A DNA stretch of 41,310 nucleotides from an uncultured Muribaculaceae bacterium (lineage in GTDB: Bacteria > Bacteroidota > Bacteroidia > Bacteroidales > Muribaculaceae). Below are positions 17,404 through 24,719 of this stretch, piece after piece. Location: contig CAJTNN010000015.1 of assembly GCA_910577585.1 (NCBI GenBank), positions 1 to 41,310 of the forward strand, in the 5' to 3' direction. The position numbers and the translations under genes were made by a program. The number at the start of each line of letters is the position of its first letter. Positions within the stretch are counted from its first letter, which is position 1. The notes beneath the pieces were generated by a model that had not been told where the DNA came from, made no database searches, and saw nothing but the letters and a program-made list of their open reading frames with translations.

Positions 17404-17690
17404 ATTTATCTACAAAATAAGCTATTTCTCTTCATATCAGCACCCTTATATCAGATTTATTTAGTATATTTGCATCCGAAAATAGAGCCTTAGAGTAGGC
17501 TCATACATCTGAAAGGGTGTTATTTGAGTTATCTTCTGTGATAAATTCTAGCAAAATTTCCTCATAGATAGTAAGATAAGCACAAATAGCATCTGCATCG
17601 GTAGCTTGTACCTACCCCTCTAGGGGTATCTGCATAGCTTTATCGGTGTGGGTTTGCTGTTTTATCACTATCTAAGGCAATGCTAGAAGC
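17381..17690 (-). pseudogene. Second decayed gene upstream of the first
   Basis: In one minus-strand frame the sequence reads TDADAICAYLTIYEEILLEF and ITEDNSNNTLSDV, stop, AYSKALFSDANILNKSDIRVLI, stop, REIAYFVDKFEIMGDL, stop at 17381. The segments between stops are coding-like. A further upstream segment, KQQTHTDKAMQIPLEG, ends in TAG. It overlaps the start of the next pseudogene as two coupled genes would. Family not recognised. Confidence 0.35.
17465..17472 (+). promoter_or_regulatory. Possible -7 box ahead of the lipoprotein pair
   Basis: TATATTTG fits TAnnTTTG but lies 315 bp before the ATG at 17787, and no good -33 box is seen. The leader includes a short palindrome TACCCCTCTAGGGGTA near 17610 and an inverted pair GGTGTGGG/CCCACACC (about 17655 and 17719). 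Confidence 0.25.
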
Positions 17691-17786
17691 CTATCACCGG
17701 ATAAATCAGGTACAATCCCACACCTTTTCTATATCCAACAAGTAACCGCTTTATCGGGATTGTGAAGCACAAAACATTGTTTTACA

Positions 17787-18233
17787 ATGAAACACAAACT
17801 CTTTCACCTACAGTCGCTGGTTACTGTAGCTCTGTGTGTCATTATGGCAATGGCTTTCACTAGCTGTAGCGATGATGATGAACCAGCAGGAGATGAACTA
17901 ACTACAATCATTGTAGGAACTTGGGCGCAGGATGGAGATAACGACATTCTAACCGTAAATGCCAATGGAACTGGAATAGGATATGAAAATCCTACTGATT
18001 ATCAAAACAACAGTGAAGGATATTCATTTACTTGGACATCTAAAGATGGTTGGGTTAATATCAACATCAATTTCTACGGTGAAACCCAAATCGAGGAAAT
18101 GAGAGCAGAATCAGTATCTAAGAACAAAATAGTATGGCGTAGATACGATAAAGAAGCTGGTAGTGGCGAAGGCTATGATAAAGATGCTTTCGGTTACTAT
18201 GAACTGTGGACTTGGGAACGCTACACAAAATGA
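17787..18233 (+). CDS. Small lipocalin-like lipoprotein
   Basis: A 148-residue lipoprotein. The signal peptide runs to the lipobox MAFTSC (Cys about 27), followed by an acidic SDDDEP, a usual sign of surface export in Bacteroidetes. IVGTWAQDGDNDILTVNANGTG is the opening of a lipocalin-like (heat-shock META/lipocalin type) beta barrel, where G-x-W starts the first strand. It ends with YYELWTWERYTK. The gene is AT-rich compared with the core genes. It is 59 bp from the next lipoprotein and probably co-transcribed. Ligand unknown. Confidence 0.7.
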   Translation: MKHKLFHLQSLVTVALCVIMAMAFTSCSDDDEPAGDELTTIIVGTWAQDGDNDILTVNANGTGIGYENPTDYQNNSEGYSFTWTSKDGWVNININFYGETQIEEMRAESVSKNKIVWRRYDKEAGSGEGYDKDAFGYYELWTWERYTK

Positions 18234-18292
18234 TAACTTGCAGGGGATAGTTCTTACATAAAGCATTATCTCCTGCATTAATCTAACCCACA

Positions 18293-18787
18293 ATGAGTAA
18301 GTTTATCCTACACTCCATTCTGCTTATCTTTACAGCTATCGCCTTTACTAGCTGTGGGGATGATAAGGATGAACCAGAAGCGACCTATAAAGCCAATGGT
18401 AGAGGTGTTGAAGTGTATTGGGATGGAAATACAGAAGATACGTATTTCTATCTTTCTGCCGATAAAGTGATTATGGTATCTAATCAAGAAGAGGATGGGG
18501 AACTTAGACCTTATCCAGATTCTCGTATCAAAACACTAAACACGACCAATCTGTATAAAGATATAAAGCAAGCGTTATTATACAATTATGATATTTATGT
18601 GGATGAACCACTAAATATCGTGGTTAATGATAATACCGATTGGAGCAAATATCCATATTCTGAAATAAAAGGATTGGTAGATGAAATGAAGGTACTTCAG
18701 AGTAAATACAAATACTATACATTTGATGGAGAATCTTCCTTTTATGCGTTTGATAGAATTGAAGGCAGCCCAATATTCCAATACTGA
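18293..18787 (+). CDS. Small lipoprotein of unknown function
   Basis: A 164-residue lipoprotein with signal peptide MSKFILHSILLIFTAIAFTSC and an acidic tail GDDKDEPEA after the acylated Cys21. The rest has beta-type segments (ATYKANGRGVEVYWDGN, TYFYLSADKVIMVSN) and helix-like LVDEMKVLQSKYK, but I recognise no domain. The lipobox context is nearly identical to that of the preceding gene, suggesting related origin or co-export. It is followed by a hairpin terminator. Confidence 0.65.
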   Translation: MSKFILHSILLIFTAIAFTSCGDDKDEPEATYKANGRGVEVYWDGNTEDTYFYLSADKVIMVSNQEEDGELRPYPDSRIKTLNTTNLYKDIKQALLYNYDIYVDEPLNIVVNDNTDWSKYPYSEIKGLVDEMKVLQSKYKYYTFDGESSFYAFDRIEGSPIFQY

Positions 18788-18801
18788 CCACATCCAAAAC
18801 A

Positions 18802-18834
18802 AAAGCTCCAGCCTAATCAGTTGGAGCTTTCTTC
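18802..18834 (+). terminator. Hairpin terminator of the lipoprotein pair
   Basis: AAAGCTCCA (18802-18810) and TGGAGCTTT (18822-18830) form a 9-bp stem, ending in TTTCTTC on the plus strand. Confidence 0.75.
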
Positions 18835-18845
18835 AGTTCGCCCGA

Positions 18846-19064
18846 CATTGGCATAATCTAACGGTTGCAAGTCCCTAACGCGGCCTAATAGCGGCAAGCG
18901 TACAACTAAAGACAAGCTGCCAATGGCGACATTGGGTGTGAAGGAAGTCGGCGGCAAAGCACTGGCCTGACGTACAGAAACTTGATACCACGGCGTTTGC
19001 TTGTGGGTAAGACTGCATGAGAAGTCAAAGCCCGATAGCTATTCTGGACGAGTGGCGTAAAATC
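18846..19064 (+). mobile_element. Remnant of a group II intron (domain I part), no reverse transcriptase
   Basis: The region has the look of bacterial group II intron RNA: GGTTGCAAGTCCCTAAC, TGCCAATGGCGACATTGGGT, GTGAAGGAAGTCGGCGGCAA, CCTGACGTACAGAAACTTGA and GGGTAAGACTGCATGA. This order of conserved blocks is that of domain I of introns found in Bacteroides. It breaks off near 19064 and no reverse transcriptase or domain V/VI is present. It starts a few bases after the lipoprotein terminator, a favoured target for some group II introns. Assigned from memory of the pattern. Confidence 0.55.
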
Positions 19065-19084
19065 ACTTAAAAATAATGCAGAAA

Positions 19085-19131
19085 TAGTTGCTAAGAATTT
19101 AACATCATGTGTGATTCTTAGCAACTACTTA
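19085..19131. repeat. Short MITE-like palindrome (AGTTGCTAAGAAT ends)
   Basis: AGTTGCTAAGAAT at 19086-19098 is repeated inverted at 19114-19126, with AACATCAT between and ACTTA behind. It is a shorter, GCTAAG-type relative of the 79-bp palindromes at 24211 and 35798. Confidence 0.65.
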
Positions 19132-19196
19132 ATTTTGATAGTTCGGTCGGGCAGAGAAAAATACCGTCCCAATTTTTGCGAAGTTGTAGTTTGCGT

Positions 19197-19826
19197 TTAT
19201 GCGCAAAAGATTGAGATCAGGATGGGTACGCTGATTTCGAGTATGAGGCCATGCACCAAGGCGGCTGACACGAGTTGGGCATCGGATGACTTCTCAGTCC
19301 CCACAATCATTGGCAGGCAGACATCCATCGAGTTGATTCCGGCTACTGAGATTGCAGCTTCGCCCCGTCCGCGTCTCGAAAGGTACTGACACGTCAGCAG
19401 TGCTATCATTTCACGCACTACGTTGGCCAGAAGTGCTATTGCCGCGACTGAAGCGGCCGCCTCGGCTCCCACCGAGGCTTCCTTGAATTGCGCAATCAGC
19501 ACCGACGAAAGCGTGTAGTATCCAAACCCGCTGCCGATGGCCATCACATCGGCAGATGAGGTATCCGCGAAGATTATCGTGGCGATGTAGGTGAAGGCTA
19601 ACGTGCCGAAGATTGTGCACGCCGGCAGCAGCAATAGCCGTGGACGGAAACTCTTGAGAATCGATTTAAGATCCGGTCGCATCCCGAGACCCAAGCCGAC
19701 CTGTATTATCAGGGCATAGAGGCAAAGTTGCGGGAGGGAGGAGTCGCTGACCACATCGGGCATCAGACCGCACCAACCGACAAATATGCCGGCAAACACC
19801 ATAAGTGGAAACAGCAGATGCTTCAT
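19197..19826 (-). CDS. lysO: LysO-family lysine exporter, large (C-terminal) subunit
   Basis: I start it at 19826 (MKHLLFPLMVFAGIFVGW), an ATG overlapping the stop of the upstream gene as ATGA. The 209 residues correspond to the C-terminal part of LysO (YbjE), an inner-membrane exporter of L-lysine and toxic lysine analogues. GSGFGYYTLSSVLI and INSMDVCLPMIVG, with charged residues in membrane segments, match the family's conserved half. About six membrane segments are present. In this organism the protein is made as two peptides from overlapping genes rather than as one 300-residue chain. It is intact to the terminal SVPILISIFCA. Confidence 0.8.
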   Translation of the reverse strand: MKHLLFPLMVFAGIFVGWCGLMPDVVSDSSLPQLCLYALIIQVGLGLGMRPDLKSILKSFRPRLLLLPACTIFGTLAFTYIATIIFADTSSADVMAIGSGFGYYTLSSVLIAQFKEASVGAEAAASVAAIALLANVVREMIALLTCQYLSRRGRGEAAISVAGINSMDVCLPMIVGTEKSSDAQLVSAALVHGLILEISVPILISIFCA

Positions 19827-20104
19827 TTCGCACCCCCTTTCCGGCGTGTGAGTCTGACACAAACGGTAGTGGCCGCTATGCTTCCGGCCACCCCCAGTAG
19901 GGCGATTGCGCCGGCCTTCAGGCCATCTTTCGGAATATTCGACAGGATTGATTCGTTGGACCCAATGCTCAATCCGAAGATAAACAACAAGATGAATATA
20001 GTGACGGATGTGCTGCGTGCAAGGACGTTGCGCAGACCCGAGTTGCGGCGCAGCAGATAGCCAGCGCCTGCTGATGCGAGCAGGAGGATAAGTATCTTGA
20101 ACAT
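19823..20104 (-). CDS. lysO: LysO-family lysine exporter, small (N-terminal) subunit
   Basis: A 93-residue membrane protein with three hydrophobic segments (ILILLLASAGAGYLL, VTIFILLFIFGLSIG, AGAIALLGVAGSIAATTV). NVLARSTSVTIFILLFIFGLSIG and the SNIPKDGLKA segment match the N-terminal part of LysO/DUF340. It overlaps the large subunit by 4 bp, so the two are translationally coupled and presumably assemble. Upstream, at 20164-20180 and 20262-20280, lie two copies of the GAAGTTTAAACNACTTC motif. Confidence 0.75.
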   Translation of the reverse strand: MFKILILLLASAGAGYLLRRNSGLRNVLARSTSVTIFILLFIFGLSIGSNESILSNIPKDGLKAGAIALLGVAGSIAATTVCVRLTRRKGGAK

Positions 20105-20692
20105 AAGTTACATAACAGGATTGGGTCTGACCATTTTGTGGTGGCCAGACATGATGAGAAAATGAAGTTTAAACAACTTCAATTATTGAAAATAGGGGAG
20201 CCGTAGGGACGCAATTCTTGAACTTTTTGGGAAAACTATCTTTCAATTTATATTTTCCCATAAAAAGTTTAAATGACTTCCATGCAGTCACCTTCGGCAG
20301 GCAAGGGAGGGTATGTAACTTAAATGAATCCGCTGAACCAATGCACATGAACCACCCTGCACAGGCGCTCTTCTGCCTGCACATTACGATGATTGATATT
20401 TTTGGTGGCTATAAACATGATTCTGTATTTCAGAGGTGGCCAAACTCTCAGCAAGGCCATATTTTATGCAAAGATAGCTCTTTTCACCCTATTCTCCATC
20501 ATCATAATTGTTAAAAACACAAAACTTAGGATATATTCACAAAATTTATAGTATCTTTGTCAAGTGAAGTATCTTTCGGCATTGGTTCGATAAATTATAG
20601 TGTAGTAGCTCTAATATAGCGAATTTCCATAATATAGCGAATTTCTACCGAAGTAGCTTGTAGACAATTGTTTTCTTGTTTTGTTGAATGTC
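20105..20692. other. Intergenic region, no confident gene
   Basis: No coding-like frame. It holds two copies of the GAAGTTTAAACAACTTC-type motif (20164-20180, perfectly two-fold at the ends; 20262-20280), two AGAGGTGGCCAAACTCT/TGGTGGCCAGAC fragments of possible old insertion-sequence ends (about 20140 and 20430), a possible -7 box TATCTTTG (20552-20559), and a direct repeat AATATAGCGAATTTC at 20613-20627 and 20631-20645. Confidence 0.45.
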
Positions 20693-20714
20693 AAGTAGTT
20701 GCTAAGAATGTTTA
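20693..20714. repeat. Single end of the MITE-like family
   Basis: AAGTAGTTGCTAAGAATGTTTA matches one terminal arm of the palindromic family (GCTAAG type). The matching inverted arm is not found nearby. The start codon of the next small gene (20708) lies inside it. Confidence 0.5.
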
Positions 20715-20908
20715 GTCAGAACCCCGACGCCACTCCGATTTGGCTACTGATAGCCTTTTCTGCAATCTCATATTTCGGCATTCCTCGAATTAAGAAATAT
20801 GTGTCGAAATATGTCACAGCGGGTGAGAAACAGGGATTCTATACTTCCATTCTGTGGATAGTGCTTCTTGTGATTGTCGTCACTCTGTCGGTAATCTTCT
20901 TTCCGTGA
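20708..20908 (+). CDS. Small membrane protein or fragment
   Basis: A 66-residue frame from ATG 20708 (MFSQNPDATPIWLLIAF). Two hydrophobic segments (WLLIAFSAISYFGIP and SILWIVLLVIVVTLSVIFFP) flank a basic stretch IKKYVSKYVTAGEKQ. I recognise no family; it may be an intact two-helix protein or the end of a larger membrane protein. Its start lies within a MITE arm, so if it is expressed the element supplies the leader. It precedes the outer-membrane barrel gene by about 100 bp. Confidence 0.4.
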   Translation: MFSQNPDATPIWLLIAFSAISYFGIPRIKKYVSKYVTAGEKQGFYTSILWIVLLVIVVTLSVIFFP

Positions 20909-21043
20909 TAATTAAGTAATCGGGTCAAATTCCTCAATATCACTCCAATATATCTGAGTCATTTAGGAAATATTGACAGCAAATTAATGGTAAAAACCTA
21001 CAAAAAGTGATTTATGTATATGCGGGTGATAAAATATAATTCA

Positions 21044-23134
21044 ATGAGGAGAGTCTCGACATGGTTAGCAATCATGTTGTCGGCTATGGTTGCAATTCCT
21101 GCCTATTCTCAGGAGGATACCGATACGATAAAGGCCCGGGAACTGAAAGAGGTTGTGGTTGATGCACGCAACCAGCGACTTGGAGCGGAAGTATCAACCT
21201 ATATCCCGACAGCAAAACAGAAGAATGCCGCACAGACTGCCGCTGACCTTCTCAACCGGATGGCGATCCCTCAGCTGAGGATATCACCCAATGACAAGAT
21301 AGAGAGTCTGGCAGGTAAAAGCGTAGATGTTTTCATAGATTTTCTCCCGGCTTCGACGCAGGACATGGATGGTATGCGTATGCAGGATGTCAAGAAAGTG
21401 GAATACTATGATTACCCCACCGACCCGCGTTTTCTTGGCAAAGCGCACGTTGTGAATTTCGTAATGCAGAAATATGAATATGGCGGATATGTGAAAGTCT
21501 ATGGGTGGGAGAATACGGCCAATGCCGGACAAGCCAGTGTGTATGGCAAGCTGCAATACAAGCGAATGACGTTTGACATAGCCGGCGGAGGATTCTATGT
21601 CAATGAGAAACACTCGGGAAGCGATATTTACGAAACTTTCCGGATGCCGCAGGCCGATGGCTCGCTGGAAGTCTTTGAACGAAATTCTATTCAGAAGTCA
21701 TCAAAAAGTAAAGACCATACTTATTGGCCTACATTCAAGGCTCTCTATTCATCCGACAGAATAACTGTTCTGAATTTGATCGGTGCTGATTTCAACCAGT
21801 CGCCGGTAAACGAACAATCCGGATCTATCCAATATTCCCCGGAGATATCGCCACAAGCGGATTATTACAATAACTCTGCCAGACGCGTGAACTCTTTTTC
21901 CTATAACGGGTATTGGAATTTCATACTCACTGATAAGAACTCCATAACCTTTTCGCCTGCTTATGCGTATTCGCACACGAATACGAGTAGTCTGTATGTA
22001 GAGGATGGGATAGGAGAATATAATAATGCAGCTAAAGATGATTCCCATCAAATCCAAGCTAATCTGACCTATACCCACTCATTCGGCAAGTGGGGCACTC
22101 TTAATGCAATGTTAAAGACGGAAATCACCACTAACAGCACCATCTATTCCGGAACCTCCAATACAAGCGACAACGCCCATATATACCGCATCGGCCCCGG
22201 TGTGCAATACAGTATTTCCAAAGGGAAGATATACGGCATGGTGGGGTTCGGTTATAACTTTGACCGCCAGGAGTATATGGACTACAAGGATAACTCAGCA
22301 TCTCCGTGGATTGACTTTTCATTGCAATACTCTCCAAATGACCGTCATTCGATACGTGGAAATTTTCATCATGATGAAACCATGCCCTCGTCAAGTTTCC
22401 GCTCTGCCGCAGTCATACAGAGCAATCCGCTGATGAGTTATACGGGCAATCCCAACTTGGAATCATTTGGAAGCTATCATGCCGGAATCGATTATTCATT
22501 TGTGCCTGACAACCGATTGAGTCTTTCGGCTTTTGCTTCGACATGGATTGTCGATAACAGGTATGTATATGATTATATTCCGTCGGAGACAGGTATATTA
22601 CGGACTATCAAGCAACCGGGCGGCTCTTACTCGCAATGGAATTACGGGGTATATGGCACCCTGCGTCTGTTGGATAATAGACTGCAACTGAGCGCACAGA
22701 TAAATGCCGCATCTGTACGCAACGGCGAACCGTATAATCTGAACAAAACCAGTTTGGGCTACGCTATTCAGGCAAACTACTATCTGGGAAGTTGGTCTTT
22801 CTCCGGCTTGTATTACTCAGCACAGGGGTATCCCGACGGTTGCATGGTGGGCACCTGGATGCACACAAAAGCTTTTTACCGGATTCAGGCCGGGTGGTCA
22901 AACTCCACTTGGAATCTCCAGTTGCAACTTGCAAATTTCGCACGTTGGAATTGGGGTTACAACAAAAGCGAGATGCACAGCAGGTATTATGACAAGACAG
23001 AACAGACATATTCAATCAACGCCCATGCCCTGGCGCGTTTGGCGGTAACATATACCTTCGGATTTGGCAAGAAAGTTAATCGTGGAGATGAGGCCACGCA
23101 GCAGTCAGGTGTCAATTCCGGCATATTGAAATAG
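21044..23134 (+). CDS. TonB-dependent receptor-like outer-membrane barrel protein
   Basis: About 696 residues from ATG 21044 (MRRVSTWLAIMLSAMVAIPAYSQ, a clean signal peptide); ATGs at 21014 and 21020 would add a 10-residue extension. KELKEVVVDARNQ-type TonB-box context (RELKEVVVDAR) is followed by a plug-like region (AADLLNRMAIPQLRI, SVDVFIDF, DVKKVEYYDYPTDPRFLG), and then a long beta-barrel. The pattern matches the OMP beta-barrel family found beside signalling genes in Bacteroidetes. The carboxypeptidase-like N-domain is missing and the C-terminus continues past the aromatic strand (RLAVTYTFGFGKK) by about 20 polar residues, which is unusual for a barrel. Substrate unknown; no lipoprotein partner is adjacent. 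Confidence 0.75.
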   Translation: MRRVSTWLAIMLSAMVAIPAYSQEDTDTIKARELKEVVVDARNQRLGAEVSTYIPTAKQKNAAQTAADLLNRMAIPQLRISPNDKIESLAGKSVDVFIDFLPASTQDMDGMRMQDVKKVEYYDYPTDPRFLGKAHVVNFVMQKYEYGGYVKVYGWENTANAGQASVYGKLQYKRMTFDIAGGGFYVNEKHSGSDIYETFRMPQADGSLEVFERNSIQKSSKSKDHTYWPTFKALYSSDRITVLNLIGADFNQSPVNEQSGSIQYSPEISPQADYYNNSARRVNSFSYNGYWNFILTDKNSITFSPAYAYSHTNTSSLYVEDGIGEYNNAAKDDSHQIQANLTYTHSFGKWGTLNAMLKTEITTNSTIYSGTSNTSDNAHIYRIGPGVQYSISKGKIYGMVGFGYNFDRQEYMDYKDNSASPWIDFSLQYSPNDRHSIRGNFHHDETMPSSSFRSAAVIQSNPLMSYTGNPNLESFGSYHAGIDYSFVPDNRLSLSAFASTWIVDNRYVYDYIPSETGILRTIKQPGGSYSQWNYGVYGTLRLLDNRLQLSAQINAASVRNGEPYNLNKTSLGYAIQANYYLGSWSFSGLYYSAQGYPDGCMVGTWMHTKAFYRIQAGWSNSTWNLQLQLANFARWNWGYNKSEMHSRYYDKTEQTYSINAHALARLAVTYTFGFGKKVNRGDEATQQSGVNSGILK

Positions 23135-23378
23135 TTTATTTAATTTTCGCAAGTTCAACTTGCCTTCATGTCTATGGTGTCACGTTCAGTCATCTTGACT
23201 GAGCTGAGGATGGGTATGCGATATTCTGCGAAGCTGCCGCTATATCAGAATCTTTGAAAAAAGTTTTATAGCCCTTACTTTCTGCTTTGTATTAGTGCTA
23301 TGGATTCTTAATTGGATTTTTGACGGCACTTCAAATTTTGATCCGAGGACTATTGTTCAAGGAGTTGTATTTTCAATT
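23135..23378. other. Intergenic region, AT-rich
   Basis: No coding frame or clear promoter. A short hairpin TCAGTCA-TCT-TGACTGA (about 23189-23205) may end the barrel-protein transcript. The region runs into a MITE-like element at 23379. Confidence 0.35.
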
Positions 23379-23571
23379 AAGTAGTTGCGAAGAATTAATG
23401 AACAAATAATTTTGCTTTATCTTCGAGTGATTTTTGCCGGGGGAGGAAGGAGCTTAGCGAGCTAAGCGACTGACGATGACGGCAAAAAGCGCCGAAGAGA
23501 AAGTGAAATTATTGTTCAAATCATTCTTTGAAAAAGAATCACTTATGCTGTTTAATTCTTCGCAACTACTT
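23379..23571. repeat. MITE-like palindrome carrying a nested 109-bp palindromic insert
   Basis: The outer ends AAGTAGTTGCGAAGAATTAA and the inverse are the same as in the 79-bp copies at 24211 and 35798. Compared with them it has 114 extra bases: a 109-bp segment (23408-23516) and a second CAAAT, so CAAAT is duplicated at 23403-23407 and 23517-23521. The insert has its own nested inverted repeats (TTTTTGCCG/CGGCAAAAA and the central GCTTAGCGAGCTAAGC). Confidence 0.7.
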
Positions 23572-23635
23572 ATCTATCTACCAATACAATACTGGTTATC
23601 TAAGCGAGCACAAAAGAAAAAATAGAAAGAGCCTT

Positions 23636-23736
23636 TCCTCTTGCCGGAATACCTCGCTCAACATCTTGGGTTGCTCCGTGCGCCCTTGATAGACGTTCAG
23701 CATCAAGCGGGCGATACGTCCGTTACCGTCTGGTGG
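23636..23736 (-). pseudogene. Mosaic fragment: Fic motif joined to another gene's segment
   Basis: The minus strand reads PPDGNGRIARLMLN, the core of a Fic motif, then runs in frame into VYQGRTEQPKMLSEVFRQE. The second part is nearly identical to 27640-27703, where it follows a different sequence. So pieces of two genes have been joined. There is no start or full domain. Confidence 0.45.
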
Positions 23737-23737
23737 A

Positions 23738-24136
23738 TTACGATTCCATATCATCAAGTGACAGACCGACATAGCCGACTTTCCATCCTTTCTGTTTCCG
23801 GCAGATGGTTTCGGACTTCGCTTCAAGTTTGTGGAGGTCTATCCGGCTCTTGTTCCGTTTGATCTCGCCGATGATGATTTCTCTGTCTGGCTCATTTACG
23901 GCAATCAGGTCAATCTCGTTGCGACCATCTTTTTCCCAATAGTTCGTCACGATGTTGTAGAGTCCGGTTTCGCGGTAGAACTGACGGAAGTAGCGTTCAA
24001 GTATCCAACCGGAGAATGTGGCGTAGTCATCACCAACTTTCTCGCGTACATAATTCAGGTTGCCGATTTCCACAGCACTGCGGTATTTATAGATGAACCG
24101 GAACCAGAAGTTGAGGAAATTCTTTATCGTAGAATT
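23738..24136 (-). pseudogene. C-terminal remnant of a DUF234-type ATPase
   Basis: About 133 codons: NFLNFWFRFIYKYRSAVEIG followed by GWILERYFRQFYRETG and NEIDLIAVNEPDREIIIGEIKRNK, then the stop at 23738. The order matches the C-terminal DUF234 region of AAA ATPases with a PD-(D/E)XK-like nuclease fold (Asp and GEIK). The N-terminal ATPase domain (Walker A/B) is absent; an in-frame TGA at 24137 and MITE DNA lie upstream. Full proteins are about 450 residues, so this is a 3' stump. Confidence 0.65.
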
Positions 24137-24210
24137 TCATATTACTGCAACGGCTGTTACTGTAACCGCTGTTGCAAAGTTATATAAAAAACATAAGACA
24201 ACAAAATCTT

Positions 24211-24289
24211 AAGTAGTTGCGAAGAATTAATGAACAAATCATTCTTTGAAAAAGAATCACTTATGATGTTTAATTCTTCGCAACTACTT
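24211..24289 (+). repeat. 79-bp MITE-like palindrome
   Basis: AAGTAGTTGCGAAGAATTAA at 24211-24230 and its inverse at 24270-24289 enclose TGAACAAATCATTCTTTG and AAAAAGAATCACTTATGATGT, itself partly palindromic. It has four mismatches to the copy at 35798 in the opposite orientation. Confidence 0.8.
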
Positions 24290-24429
24290 ACAATATCGCC
24301 TAACAGATTATTTAAAGTTAAAACTCCGGAGAGACACGATGGCACGATTTAAGTCTCTGAAAATGGCATAGTTTTGAAGATGGGAAAGGAATTTAATGGC
24401 GCGGACTCTTTGACTTGAATGGATAGCTC

Positions 24430-24465
24430 TTTAAGCATAATCCGCTGTTTAAGCATAATCCGCTG
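24430..24465. repeat. 18-bp perfect tandem repeat
   Basis: TTTAAGCATAATCCGCTG occurs twice in a row in intergenic DNA. A recent slip or a short binding-site pair. Confidence 0.7.
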
Positions 24466-24495
24466 TCCGGCGATTGTTAACCTCTTTCATGTTCG

Positions 24496-24554
24496 TTCTC
24501 CGTAATTTTGCATCATTCTCCAACATGCGGAGAATGATGCAAAATTACGGAGAA
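24496..24554. repeat. 26-bp-arm perfect palindrome with TTTTGCATCA motifs
   Basis: The left arm 24496-24521 begins TTCTCCGTAATTTTGC and the right arm 24529-24554 is its exact inverse; the loop is 7 nt. Both strands carry a TAATTTTG -7 box inside the arms. The arm shares TTTTGCATCA with the repeat at the kinase start (14514-14545). The surrounding 24290-24719 has no gene. Confidence 0.75.
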
Positions 24555-24719
24555 TAATCGGATTTTTCTAAAAATCAAACCGGCTTTTTTCGGACGGATA
24601 CGGTTGACATCTTGGTTTACTGCTAGCGTGCAACCATGCTGTATTCTGCGTTAACAAAAATAAAAACAAGTTTCTTCACACCCTTAAAGTTCATTCCCAT
24701 TTTAGAATTCCTTCATGAC

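Noticed and set aside
16792..17690. Recoded genes using stop codons as sense
   Set aside because: All three stop codons and frame changes appear, and the adjacent lipoproteins use normal stops, so decay or sequence error is simpler.
17600..17786. Leader of the lipoprotein pair as a cobalamin-type riboswitch
   Set aside because: The paired GGTGTGGG/CCCACACC segments suggested structure, but no cobalamin-box or other known core was found.
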